This document shows, piece after piece, positions 36,321-47,182 of a stretch of 64,000 bases of DNA. The position numbers were made by a program, and so were the translations under genes. Each line of letters starts with the position of its first letter. Position 1 is the stretch's first letter. The notes beneath the pieces are model-generated. The model saw only the letters and a program-made list of their open reading frames with translations. It did not search any database and was not told the DNA's origin. Origin of the DNA: Prochlorococcus marinus subsp. marinus str. CCMP1375 (lineage in GTDB: Bacteria; Cyanobacteriota; Cyanobacteriia; PCC-6307; Cyanobiaceae); assembly GCF_000007925.1 (NCBI RefSeq), contig NC_005042.1:682001-746000 (forward strand), in the 5' to 3' direction.

Positions 36321-37250
36321 TTATGTAAGTGCTCCACCACAACTAGAACCGCAACCCGCAGTACAACCAAAGCAGTGTTCGGCAACAGTTATCTTCTTCC
36401 CCTCAAATAATATGTTTCCACTTGCTAGATCTTTAAGAGTATTTGGGTGCAAATATTCATTTATACCTAATTGTTGATTGAAATCACAATCGAACAAATT
36501 GCCCTCCCAATTTACACTAATTGTATCTCTGCACATAACGGATTCTAGGTTAGCTTCATTATGACTTTCTTGAAGGAGAGATTGATATTCATTTAGTTTA
36601 CCTTGTTGTTTAAGGAATGATGAGAACCTCTTAATTGGCATATTCGCCAGCACTAGCAAGTTATCAAATTCAACATTATAATTAGTTTTGAGTACATCTT
36701 TATACTTCTTCTCTAGTTCATATTGAGATGGGGGTAAATTAGCTCCAATAGGGTTAAAAACAAGATCAAGTTCCAATTTTTTATCTCCTTTACCATACCC
36801 TAATTCATTCAACATCTTCAATACTTTAATACTTTTTTTAAACACATCCTTACCTCTTTGAAAATCTACATTTTTTTCCTCATAGCAGGGCAATGACGCT
36901 ATAATAGTTACTTCGTTATCAGCCAAGTAATTAGCAAGACTAAGGTATCCAGGTTCTGTTAGTATTGTTAGGTTAGATCGGTCGATTATCTTTACATTTA
37001 ATTTTGATACTTTATGGATTAGCTCTTTGAAAAGCGGATGCATCTCTGGAGCCCCGCCCGTTATATCAAGTGTCTTTATTCTATAAGTTTTTAACACTTC
37101 CGGTATCAGAGATATGTTATATTCATTCATCATTTCAGTTCTACTAGGGCTTGCATCAACATGACAATGAACACAAGCTTGATTACATTTGTAACCTAAG
37201 TTTACTTGTAATGTATTAACTTTCTTCCTTCTTATGACAGGAAAATCCAT
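36321..37250 (-). CDS. ArsS-like radical SAM protein (arsenosugar-type family)
   Basis: Radical SAM enzyme of 309 residues. The 4Fe-4S cluster motif is Cys22-x3-Cys26-x2-Cys29 in KCNQACVHCHVDASPSRTE. Following motifs include TLDITGGAPEMHP, and the C-terminal DUF3641-type part ends with a Cys-rich CFGCTAGCGSSCGG. This matches the ArsS family, whose characterised members take part in arsenosugar biosynthesis; no other arsenic gene is in the window. It is 47 bases from the StpA-like gene on the same strand and may share its mRNA. Confidence 0.85.
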   Translation of the reverse strand: MDFPVIRRKKVNTLQVNLGYKCNQACVHCHVDASPSRTEMMNEYNISLIPEVLKTYRIKTLDITGGAPEMHPLFKELIHKVSKLNVKIIDRSNLTILTEPGYLSLANYLADNEVTIIASLPCYEEKNVDFQRGKDVFKKSIKVLKMLNELGYGKGDKKLELDLVFNPIGANLPPSQYELEKKYKDVLKTNYNVEFDNLLVLANMPIKRFSSFLKQQGKLNEYQSLLQESHNEANLESVMCRDTISVNWEGNLFDCDFNQQLGINEYLHPNTLKDLASGNILFEGKKITVAEHCFGCTAGCGSSCGGALT

Positions 37251-37297
37251 ATTGCAATATTAGATACTCTAAGTCTAGCTTATATAAAGATTTAGCG

Positions 37298-38536
37298 CTA
37301 TATTGACTCTCTTGTTTCCTTAATAGATTTCCTTCTGGTAGCAAACTCTTTTAGCCATGCTTTATACTCTATAGGGCCACCTTTCATTATTAAATCAAAA
37401 TTTAGATCGTCATTATCATCAGTTATACCATTAAGAGTACCATCTCTTGTAGATGGTCTATAAACCTCACCATGACTACTATCGACGAAAATTAATTTAT
37501 TTTGCTTTTTATATTCCATTCCTAGTTTTTGTATGAGAGTTAGGAACCCTCTGTCACTACCACCTCTTAACCATTTGCCTGAAGTATTGTGTTTATTGGA
37601 AGTTACAGTGTCTCCTACTCCAACTAAAATTGGCATTTCATCATATGTTATATTTTCTTTGCACAATGTTATCAACCCTTTTACTGATTTTGGAGCTTCT
37701 CTAACATTAAAATTTTCACCAAAAGGACAGTAACCATTTTTATTTAATATATATTTATTGATTAATACTAATAAACCTGCTTCTTTTAACGCACCATTAA
37801 TTATGAATTGAATATCTGTTGTACCTATATCATACTTTGTAGCATATTTAATAAGCTCTAAACCATTTTCTTTCCCTAGATTTGGTGATATATGTAGATA
37901 AAATGAATCTTTTAGTTCACGTGAACTTGCTATTTCTTTAATTTTAAGCATTACTCTATGAATTGCTTTTTGCAATTCTATTTTTTTGAGCACACTATGC
38001 TTAAATATATTAAAGAGTGAATTTAAATTAATAGCTGGGGAATAACGTGTATCGCAGACAGCTATATTGACTTGATCTTCAATTTCTTGCTCTGAGAGCG
38101 ATTTAAGTATTTCCCTTAATTCTTTAGCTAATAATTCTTTCATCAATATTGGCACTTCGTTAATGAATTGAATCTCTCTTTTCTCCACGCCTAGAAGTTC
38201 AATATTACCAAAATTATCTTGAAATTCTATTCCACATGCTGCTAATCCAGGAAGATATAGACCTTTATTGCCCACGTAGCCTTTAGAATCAAATGCTTTT
38301 TCTATTATTCTATTTACACCTCTTTTACCTTCATGTTCACCACAAGTTAGAACGTAAAACTCATTTCTAAGATTAGAGACTGTTTTTACATAATCTTTAT
38401 CTATCTTTCTGTCAAGAGGGTCTTTGAATAATGGAATGCAGACACCATCTATATCTTGAACTATAAGTAATTTTTTGCTATTAAGTAATATATCTGTACA
38501 TTTATTGTAGTTAGACTCACTATACATACCTTCCAA
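37298..38536 (-). CDS. StpA-like glucosylglycerol-phosphate phosphatase
   Basis: The 412-residue protein has an HAD-type start (LIVQDIDGVCIPL, with Asp28 and Asp30) and resembles the StpA/GgpP salt-tolerance phosphatases that release glucosylglycerol from its phosphate. Late motifs such as MPILVGVGDTVTSNKHNTSG and FVDSSHGEVYRPS fit this family. No GgpS synthase is present in the window, and the actual substrate may be another glucosyl osmolyte phosphate. It is divergent from the dehydrogenase-like gene at 38713. Confidence 0.82.
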   Translation of the reverse strand: MEGMYSESNYNKCTDILLNSKKLLIVQDIDGVCIPLFKDPLDRKIDKDYVKTVSNLRNEFYVLTCGEHEGKRGVNRIIEKAFDSKGYVGNKGLYLPGLAACGIEFQDNFGNIELLGVEKREIQFINEVPILMKELLAKELREILKSLSEQEIEDQVNIAVCDTRYSPAINLNSLFNIFKHSVLKKIELQKAIHRVMLKIKEIASSRELKDSFYLHISPNLGKENGLELIKYATKYDIGTTDIQFIINGALKEAGLLVLINKYILNKNGYCPFGENFNVREAPKSVKGLITLCKENITYDEMPILVGVGDTVTSNKHNTSGKWLRGGSDRGFLTLIQKLGMEYKKQNKLIFVDSSHGEVYRPSTRDGTLNGITDDNDDLNFDLIMKGGPIEYKAWLKEFATRRKSIKETRESI

Positions 38537-38712
38537 TACTCTTTATTTATTTTATTATACTAGCCTCTTCTTTCTATTTGTACGTTTACTTAACCTTTAA
38601 TATGTAAGTCTTGTTGCCCACACAAATACCTTTGTTAGAATTATTTTATTATGATTATGTTTTATTTTTAAAATATATGTTGTTATCTCAAAAATCGTAA
38701 ATTGCTAAACAG

Positions 38713-40245
38713 ATGAATAATGATTTTTTTGTTAACTCTAAAAGCAAGGCCTCTATAGCTTCGAGGCTTAGGCAACTAAAAGAAGGGAAAGTAGGGTTTT
38801 ATAGTATTGGACTTTACCCAGCTTCATTGGCATACAACTGTGCTATGCACACAAAAGTGGATAATTTACTATTGGCACCAAGACCTGGACGAGAATTGCT
38901 AGGAGCATTTTCAGATCAATTGAAATCGGAACTAAATCCAGAATGCGTAAAAAAAATGTATAAAATGTCTTTATTCCGGATCGGAAGCAGGACATCTACT
39001 TATCAACTTACTGATTTACTTGAAAAATGCGAACTTGTTATTTTAAGTGCCAATAGTAACCACATAGAGAATGATCTAAATCAAGCATGTGAATTAAGGG
39101 AACGATTAGGCCGACAAAATGTAGTATTAGCATGTTTTGTAGGTTCATTTACTTATGATGAGAATACAAAATTAATTTCCCTTTTATGTCAGAAATACTC
39201 TAATTTAGCTTTCTTCTCTGGTTTTCACCGTCATGGGGCTTTAAGAAATAAGCTTGATAGCTTTACTGCTAATTTCTGTCATCCAGATCCTTTCATTTCT
39301 CTAATAGGTGCACGACTATTAGATCGATTATCTCCTAACATACAAGTATCAGCTGGAGTACATAATGTAGAAGGTCAATATATTAAAGCAGCTAAGAATA
39401 TCTCGTCAATTTTTGCAGGCTTTGGTCATACTTTTCATCAAAATAATCCAGGATTACTACCTACGATACTTACTTTACTTCTTAATCAATGCTTAGATCA
39501 AGCAGCTACAGTTTCCATGAGTAGGGATGATAGAGATAAGTTTTATTCAGAATCTTTTCTACCACTTACTGAAATAGGTTATGGAGTGCAGTGCATTGAA
39601 GCAGCTCTTTCTAAAAAAGGTAAATTGCAAAAAGTTAGAGATCATACCTTTACTCAATTAACAGCTATGATCGCAGATGTAAAGGGCAGTATGATGCTCC
39701 CAGTAAGTGGAGAACCTACCAGGAATTTTCAAGTTGGTCAGATTCTTGCGAGAAATATGTATAAGTTAAAGCGTTGCCCATTAGATATTCAAGAACTTAT
39801 AGGTTGGTGTGAAAAAGAAGGTTTACCTTTAGGAGCACTTGAAGGTATTAATTCATTACAATACTGGCCACAAATTATAAAAAAGTATTCTATTCCATTC
39901 CATGATACATCAATGATAAATTTATTATATATGTCTATATTCGCAACTGATGAAATAAAAGTCCATATTTTTAAGATCATGACTAATAGCCGTGAATTAA
40001 CAAAGTTCTGTCAGGAATCTGTACTTCCAGACTCCTCACTTAAAATGAATGAACTTTTAAATAATATTGATATTAATGAGGTTTTGGATTTTATTACTAC
40101 TTCATTATCTTCAAATAAACTAGATCAAGTAAAGTTAGAAAATGTATTAGAAGTGATTATGAATAGAACTTCTAATAGTCCTTTCTATAAATCTTCTTAT
40201 GAAGAAATAAAATATATCTTTAATACTATTTTATATGATTTATAA
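38713..40245 (+). CDS. Large dehydrogenase-like protein of unknown substrate
   Basis: Not certainly recognised. The 510-residue product begins with a possible Rossmann beta-alpha-beta (KVGFYSIGLYPASLAYNCA), has a stretch LEKCELVILSANSNHIENDL, and a late LARNMYKLKRCP...LPLGALEGINSLQYW segment that loosely recalls the C-terminal part of GpsA-type glycerol-3-phosphate dehydrogenases. The normal GxGxxG is not intact. It is divergent from the StpA-like phosphatase and followed by a NahK-like kinase, so a place in sugar or osmolyte phosphate metabolism is suggested by context. Confidence 0.6.
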   Translation: MNNDFFVNSKSKASIASRLRQLKEGKVGFYSIGLYPASLAYNCAMHTKVDNLLLAPRPGRELLGAFSDQLKSELNPECVKKMYKMSLFRIGSRTSTYQLTDLLEKCELVILSANSNHIENDLNQACELRERLGRQNVVLACFVGSFTYDENTKLISLLCQKYSNLAFFSGFHRHGALRNKLDSFTANFCHPDPFISLIGARLLDRLSPNIQVSAGVHNVEGQYIKAAKNISSIFAGFGHTFHQNNPGLLPTILTLLLNQCLDQAATVSMSRDDRDKFYSESFLPLTEIGYGVQCIEAALSKKGKLQKVRDHTFTQLTAMIADVKGSMMLPVSGEPTRNFQVGQILARNMYKLKRCPLDIQELIGWCEKEGLPLGALEGINSLQYWPQIIKKYSIPFHDTSMINLLYMSIFATDEIKVHIFKIMTNSRELTKFCQESVLPDSSLKMNELLNNIDINEVLDFITTSLSSNKLDQVKLENVLEVIMNRTSNSPFYKSSYEEIKYIFNTILYDL

Positions 40246-40344
40246 AGTTATTTAATGTACTTATCTAACGAATTCAATTTTTTATTTAACTTGTTTAGAC
40301 CTATAATATTATTTATTATTATTCTAATTATTTATAACAAGTAA

Positions 40345-41496
40345 TTGGCATATTTTAAACATCATTCAAAATTAGAATTAGAAGAATTGGCTTATTCTTT
40401 TATGCCTAATAAATTTAAGCTTATTATTCAACCAATTAACTCTGGTCTTATCAATCAGACTTTTCTTATAGTACCTTTGATTTTATGTGAATTTAAACCA
40501 TTTTTATTGCAGAGAATAAATAAGGAGGTATTTGCTAAACCAAGAGATATAATTTCTAATTATTTGTTTTTACAGCATCAACTTATTACTAAACAACAAA
40601 ATGTAAATAGAAGCAAAGCAACTTTAAAGATCCCTAAATTATTAATAAACCAAATCAATAATAAATATTATACAGAACTTAAAGGAAATTTCTGGCGAGC
40701 TTTTGAATATATTCCTAATTCTATAACTTATAATTCATTACCTTCTGATTCTTCATTTGATAATCTTTTTAGAGCCCTAGCAAACTTTCATTATTCAACT
40801 ACAGATATACCTTTAGGCAAATTTAAGATTACATTACCAAATTTCCATAATACTTCTTTTTATATCGCAGAATATAAAAAAGCATTAGACATATTTATTG
40901 CCAATAATGATCAAAGGGAAGGTATTCCGCAGTCTGTAAATTCTATTTTTTCATATGCCAACGACAATATTTCGGAAGGGCTTCTTTTGGAAGAGGCAAA
41001 ATCAAAAAATATACTTTCCTTTAATATAATTCATGGTGACCCTAAAGTTAATAATTTCCTTTTTGAATCTACAAGCAATGATGTTTTAGCTATAATCGAT
41101 TTAGATACATTGCAGGATGGTTATTTAATATATGATATATCGGATTGTCTTCGTTCCTCCTGCAATTTATTAGGAGAGGAATCTAAAGCATTGAATGATA
41201 TAAGATTTGATTTGACCTCTTTTAAATTATCACTCTCATCTTATTTTAATTCAGGGTTTAATACTCTTAACAAATCAGACATTTACTTTCTTCCTTATTG
41301 TATTAGGGTTATTACATATGAGTTAGGAATTAGATTCCTAACAGATTATCTTTTAGGCGACAATTACTTTAAAACTTCTTATAAACAGCATAATCTTACC
41401 AGATCAAAAGTACAGTTTAAACTATTAAATAGTATAAAGGAAAACTGGAATGACATAGTCGATATAACCAATAATCTTTATACCTCTAGAATATAA
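40345..41496 (+). CDS. NahK-like phosphotransferase (APH fold)
   Basis: Kinase of the aminoglycoside-phosphotransferase fold, 383 residues. The N-terminal SGLINQTFLI and LLQRINKEVFAKPRDI segments are close to those of N-acetylhexosamine 1-kinase. The catalytic loop is IHGDPKVNNFLFE (HGDxxxxN), followed by the metal-binding AIIDLDTLQDG. It should phosphorylate a sugar or sugar derivative with ATP. The start is TTG at 40345. The 99-base gap before it is very AT-rich. It probably belongs to the same locus as the dehydrogenase-like gene. Confidence 0.78.
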   Translation: MAYFKHHSKLELEELAYSFMPNKFKLIIQPINSGLINQTFLIVPLILCEFKPFLLQRINKEVFAKPRDIISNYLFLQHQLITKQQNVNRSKATLKIPKLLINQINNKYYTELKGNFWRAFEYIPNSITYNSLPSDSSFDNLFRALANFHYSTTDIPLGKFKITLPNFHNTSFYIAEYKKALDIFIANNDQREGIPQSVNSIFSYANDNISEGLLLEEAKSKNILSFNIIHGDPKVNNFLFESTSNDVLAIIDLDTLQDGYLIYDISDCLRSSCNLLGEESKALNDIRFDLTSFKLSLSSYFNSGFNTLNKSDIYFLPYCIRVITYELGIRFLTDYLLGDNYFKTSYKQHNLTRSKVQFKLLNSIKENWNDIVDITNNLYTSRI

Positions 41497-41574
41497 GCAT
41501 TTACAATTATTAGCCCAATGAATTGCAGTTGCTTTATTTCCTATTATTCTTTATATATAAAATGACTTTTTAAT

Positions 41575-42279
41575 GTGTCTAAGGAATTAACTCATCGAGC
41601 AGAAGAGCTGAAAGATCTTGGGTGGTCTGAGCATGACCTAGCACGCTACATAGAACTCTGGGATTACAGACAACGTTGGGGAGCTATTAATTTAGAACGA
41701 GATGACCGCCAATTCCTAAGGAAGGCAGAAGCAGCTTTGCCAGAGATAAAGACATTAAAAAGCTCTGTCAAAAAACCTATCAAAGAAAAATCTTATTACT
41801 GCAGGTTAGTGTTTTTCCTGGAAGAGATGGCTAAAGCAGAAACCTCTTTTGATTCCAAGCCTTCATCAAAAGGACTTTGGCCGATTCTTTTGGAAGAGGA
41901 GTTAAGACTTTTGGATTATTTTCAGCCAGTCTTAGGACTACCAGACACCTTGAAATCTAAGGCTCTTATACCTTTTAGAGAAAATATTATTTCTTCGTTA
42001 ATTGAGAAGCATAAGGAGAATATTCAAACTTTTGACTTCGATTTCAACTCTTCATTGGAGACTTATAATTCCAGTGAGAATAAGAATTGGAAGCCTTTAA
42101 GAGATGGTATTACAAAGGATCTAACTGTCTATGCAATAGTTGATCAAGCACATATTTCTGATTGTAGAAACCTTATAAGACAAAAACTTATTCCTACAAT
42201 TAGGGATTGTTTCCCTTCTCTCGTAGATATGGATAAATCCAATCCTTCAGATGATTGGATTCCAGAATCCCAATCTTGA
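41575..42279 (+). CDS. Conserved-type cyanobacterial hypothetical protein
   Basis: The function is not recognised. The 234-residue product starts with GTG and is hydrophilic, with LTHRAEELKDLGWSEHDLARYIELWDYRQRWGAINLERDDRQFL near the N-terminus, quoted in part as LWDYRQRWGAINLERDDR. Charged and helical throughout, with no cofactor motif, membrane helix or signal peptide. It lies 33 bases before metY in the same direction. Confidence 0.65.
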   Translation: MSKELTHRAEELKDLGWSEHDLARYIELWDYRQRWGAINLERDDRQFLRKAEAALPEIKTLKSSVKKPIKEKSYYCRLVFFLEEMAKAETSFDSKPSSKGLWPILLEEELRLLDYFQPVLGLPDTLKSKALIPFRENIISSLIEKHKENIQTFDFDFNSSLETYNSSENKNWKPLRDGITKDLTVYAIVDQAHISDCRNLIRQKLIPTIRDCFPSLVDMDKSNPSDDWIPESQS

Positions 42280-42300
42280 GCTAAAAGTATAAATAGATAA

Positions 42301-43641
<1,341 letters not shown>

Positions 43642-43656
43642 AAGAGGAGAAGTTCT

Positions 43657-44550
43657 ATGGCTTTAATCCTTCCACGTGGTTATCACAAGATTTCTGCAGT
43701 GGAGCGAAATCATATTTCTTGGATAGAGCCTGAACTTGCAGAGAGACAGGATATTAGACCTTTAAGAATAGGGATATTAAATATTATGCCTTTAGGAAAA
43801 CAATACGAGTTTAATCTTCTTCACCCATTGGGTCTTTCCCCTCTGCAAATCGAACCAATATGGATTCGATTAAATTCACATAGCTATAAAACTTGGGATT
43901 TAGATCATTTAACTAATCACTATGTTAGTTGGGAAAAAGCAATGCATCCCTTCCCTTTAGATGGTTTGATTATTACAGGTGCACCAGTCGAACATTTGCC
44001 TTTCGAAGATGTTAATTATTGGCCTGAATTAGTAGATTTGATTAAAGAAGCCCGTGAAAGTTGTGCAAGTACGTTGGGCTTATGTTGGGCAGGATTTGCG
44101 TTAGCATATTTAGCTGGTGTAAATAAAAAAGTATTTGATAAAAAGCTTTTTGGATTATTCCCTATGAAGAGTCTCATTCCAGCACATCCAATAATGGGTA
44201 CTCAAGATGATACTTTTTATTGCCCACAGAGTAGACATGCAGGCTTGCCTGATGAAGAGATGGAAGCGGCTCAAAGCCAAGGTAGGTTGAGATTACTTTC
44301 ATATGGAGAAAAAGTTGGTTATACAATATTTGAAACAACTGATCAACGCCAACTTATGCATCTGGGTCATCCTGAATATAATGTAGCAAGATTAATATCT
44401 GAGATGGAAAGAGATAAAAAAAGAGGGGATGTGCCACCTCCAGAGAATTTTAGCCCTAATAATCCTCAGACGGCATGGAGGTCGCATAGAAATTTAATGT
44501 TTCAACAATGGCTTTGGTTTTGTTATCAACGAGTAAGTTTAAGTAATTAG
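43657..44550 (+). CDS. metA: Homoserine O-acyltransferase MetA
   Basis: Transfers an acyl group to homoserine in the first committed step of methionine synthesis. The 297-residue protein has the nucleophile Cys143 in LGLCWAGFALAY and the catalytic His/Glu in GHPEYN. The acyl donor (acetyl-CoA or succinyl-CoA) cannot be decided by eye. An AGAAGAGGAGAAG ribosome binding site sits before the ATG at 43657. It is downstream of metY and just upstream of an alkB-like gene. Confidence 0.93.
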   Translation: MALILPRGYHKISAVERNHISWIEPELAERQDIRPLRIGILNIMPLGKQYEFNLLHPLGLSPLQIEPIWIRLNSHSYKTWDLDHLTNHYVSWEKAMHPFPLDGLIITGAPVEHLPFEDVNYWPELVDLIKEARESCASTLGLCWAGFALAYLAGVNKKVFDKKLFGLFPMKSLIPAHPIMGTQDDTFYCPQSRHAGLPDEEMEAAQSQGRLRLLSYGEKVGYTIFETTDQRQLMHLGHPEYNVARLISEMERDKKRGDVPPPENFSPNNPQTAWRSHRNLMFQQWLWFCYQRVSLSN

Positions 44551-44552
44551 TT

Positions 44553-45116
44553 TTGGATAAACTACCATTTACATTAATTAGAAAATGGATTAAGCCAATA
44601 AGTGCAGATAAGCTGACTGAGGTAATTATAGAGAATATTGATTGGGAACAACCAACTTTAAAGATTTATGGAAAAAAGCATCTTGTTCCCAGATTGACAA
44701 AGTTTTTAGGAGATAGTGGAATTCACTATAAATATAGTGGCATAGAACACATTGGAAAAGGTTGGCCAGGTTGGTTCCTACCAATATTAAAGAGTGTTAG
44801 CGATTACTGTAAGGTTGATTACAATGGTTGCCTTCTTAATTTATATCGTAATGGTGATGATTGCATGGGTTGGCATTCTGATAATGAAAAGGAATTGGAT
44901 CATAAAAAACCTATTTCATCATTATCATTAGGAGCCTCAAGAGATTTTTTTTTAAAAAATAGAAGCAATAGCTCTAAAAAAGAAACTTTAATTCTCAGGA
45001 ATGGAGACTTATTGATAATGGATCCATCTTGCCAGTCCAATTGGATTCATTCAATTCCTAGAAGGAAGAGAAATCAAGAACTAAGACTGAATTTAACGTT
45101 CAGAAAGTATATATAA
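44553..45116 (+). CDS. AlkB-like 2-oxoglutarate/Fe(II) dioxygenase
   Basis: Oxidative demethylase family, 187 residues. Iron ligands are visible as His108 and Asp110 (WHSDNE) and His166 (WIHSIPRRK), and the 2-oxoglutarate-binding Arg in RLNLTFR. The ISSLSLGASRDFFLK segment also matches AlkB proteins active on alkylated DNA or RNA. The start is TTG at 44553, only 2 bases after metA. It is similar to AlkB-type repair enzymes; the substrate is not proven. Confidence 0.88.
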   Translation: MDKLPFTLIRKWIKPISADKLTEVIIENIDWEQPTLKIYGKKHLVPRLTKFLGDSGIHYKYSGIEHIGKGWPGWFLPILKSVSDYCKVDYNGCLLNLYRNGDDCMGWHSDNEKELDHKKPISSLSLGASRDFFLKNRSNSSKKETLILRNGDLLIMDPSCQSNWIHSIPRRKRNQELRLNLTFRKYI

Positions 45117-45143
45117 AAAGGAGAATTTATTGTGCCTACTTTT

Positions 45144-45425
45144 CTAATTAGGCGCCTGATCTGGTGCTGAATCGGCTGATAATGATTCCGAAGCGGCTTT
45201 TTGAGCTGCAATTTGTTCTGCAGCAGCTTTCTTTTCAGCAGCTGCTTGATCTGCCTCAGCTTTCAATTTTGCCGCTGCCATAGCAGCTGCCTTGTCTTTT
45301 GCTTTAGTAGCTTCCTTGGAGTTATGAAGCTTAAGGCTTTTGCTATCTAAAAACTTTAATGCTGTAATGAGAATTGGCACGTGAGCCACTCCTCCAGCTA
45401 AAACTAATGCCTGACTGTAAGCCAT
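45144..45425 (-). CDS. Ala/Lys-rich small protein
   Basis: The function is not recognised. The 93-residue product starts with a short hydrophobic segment (SQALVLAGGVAHVPILITAL) that could be a membrane helix, followed by a long Ala/Lys/Glu-rich region (about 38-83) that should form a charged helix or coiled coil, and a short acidic tail. The low complexity makes any homology unreliable. It is convergent with the alkB-like gene. Confidence 0.5.
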   Translation of the reverse strand: MAYSQALVLAGGVAHVPILITALKFLDSKSLKLHNSKEATKAKDKAAAMAAAKLKAEADQAAAEKKAAAEQIAAQKAASESLSADSAPDQAPN

Positions 45426-45572
45426 TTGCGTAGATATAGCTAATTAGTACTCTTACATTCAAAGATCCTTATTTAAATCATTAGTTATATATTGTCTTAA
45501 TTAACTACTTTTATTTTTTTATAGGACAGCTCAAACTATTTCGAAATGGTGGCGTTAATAAACACTATTACT

Positions 45573-47150
45573 TTAACCGTGTGACGGTTCTTGTCCCCCT
45601 AACCTATCAAAAAGATCAAGACTTTCCTTGTTTAGCCCTATTACTTCTACGTTTGATCCGCCAAGACTAAGCTTTCTTATTATTTGGTCAAGAGCTGTTA
45701 CTCCACTTTGATCCCATATGTGTGCTTCAGACATATCTATTTTTATTGTTTTGGGGTGGTCATGAGTATCAAATCCTTGAAGGAAATATATTTTGCTAAC
45801 GAAAAATAACTGACCTGAAACCTCATAAATTATTTCATTATTATCATTCTTATATGATGTTACGCGTATAACTTTAGCGACTTTCCTACTAAATAATATT
45901 CCAGCTAAAGCAACACCTGCTATAACTCCTAATGCAAGATTATGTGGCGTAGTTAACATTGTCACCGAGAAAGTCATAATCATCACTGCAGTATCACTTC
46001 TAGGTATCTTTGATATATTTTTTAGTCCATTAGTATCAGCTGTGCTTATAGCAATAGTAATCATTACTGCAACCAATGCTGCCATTGGGATCTGCTCTAA
46101 CCATTGCTTACATAATAAAATCATTATTAGAAGACTTATACCGGAAGAAAATGTTGAAAGTCTAGATCTGCCTCCATTCTCTGCATTCATAACTGATTGG
46201 CCTACTAATGCACATCCAGCCATGCCCCCAAATAGAGATGAAACAATGTTGGCAATTCCTTGCCCTCGGGCCTCAGTATTTTTGTTTGAGTTTGTATCTG
46301 TAATATCATCAATAATATCCTGAGTTAAAAAAGTCTCCATTAATCCAACTAGAGATATCGCTAATGCTGTTGGAAGGACAATGCCAAAAGTTTCTAAGTT
46401 AAATGGTACTTTCCCATCAGCAATAGAACCGAAAGGCAATTCAAAACTAGGTAGGCCTATTGGTAATTGCCCTAAGTCTTTGACTGTTGGAATATCAATA
46501 GGAAGCTGAATGGAAATTATTGTAATTATTAGAATTGCAACTAACTGGGAAGGTATAACTTTAGTTATTTTAGGTAATCCATAAATAATTAATAAACCTA
46601 AAGCTATTAATAGCCATACAATTGGAATTTGAATTCCTACAGGTAAAACTTGTTCAGCCTGGCCTTTAGCAATTTCTTCTCCATAGTGAAAATTCAGCCC
46701 CATTTGTGGAAGTTGAGCCTGAAATATAAGTAAAGCTAGAGCATTTACAAAACCACTTAATACGCCAGTTGGGACAAACCGCATTTGATAAGCAAGACGT
46801 AAATAGCCCCATATGATTTGGAAAATTCCAGTTAATAAACCAGCAGCAATTAAATAAGAAAGACCTAGACCATTACCTTGTGCATTACCTGTTGCTACAA
46901 CACCAGTCATTAAAAGAGCTGTGGAACCTGTTGCTGATGTGATCATGCCCATTCTTCCGCCGATGAGCGCGATTGTTATGGAAAGGCAAAAGGCTCCAAA
47001 GAGCCCTACTTGTGGATCCACTCCAGCTATACCTGAGAATGCTATGGCCTCAGGAATCATTGCAAATGCAACTACAAGGCCAGATAAAATATCTTTTCTT
47101 GGATTAGAAAACCATTCTTCTAAAACAGTTGACTTTGTTTTAATCAGCAT
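45573..47150 (-). CDS. SulP-family anion transporter with STAS domain
   Basis: Inner-membrane transporter of 525 residues with about 12 hydrophobic helices and a cytosolic C-terminal STAS domain (about 440-520, with [19 protein letters not shown]). The N-terminal [23 protein letters not shown] and [25 protein letters not shown] segments are typical of SulP/BicA. In marine cyanobacteria such proteins may carry bicarbonate or sulfate; the substrate is not shown. The FAD oxidase gene lies 32 bases upstream on the same strand. Confidence 0.92.
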   Translation of the reverse strand: MLIKTKSTVLEEWFSNPRKDILSGLVVAFAMIPEAIAFSGIAGVDPQVGLFGAFCLSITIALIGGRMGMITSATGSTALLMTGVVATGNAQGNGLGLSYLIAAGLLTGIFQIIWGYLRLAYQMRFVPTGVLSGFVNALALLIFQAQLPQMGLNFHYGEEIAKGQAEQVLPVGIQIPIVWLLIALGLLIIYGLPKITKVIPSQLVAILIITIISIQLPIDIPTVKDLGQLPIGLPSFELPFGSIADGKVPFNLETFGIVLPTALAISLVGLMETFLTQDIIDDITDTNSNKNTEARGQGIANIVSSLFGGMAGCALVGQSVMNAENGGRSRLSTFSSGISLLIMILLCKQWLEQIPMAALVAVMITIAISTADTNGLKNISKIPRSDTAVMIMTFSVTMLTTPHNLALGVIAGVALAGILFSRKVAKVIRVTSYKNDNNEIIYEVSGQLFFVSKIYFLQGFDTHDHPKTIKIDMSEAHIWDQSGVTALDQIIRKLSLGGSNVEVIGLNKESLDLFDRLGGQEPSHG

Positions 47151-47182
47151 TGATTAATAAAACTCCTTCTGAGGACAGTATC

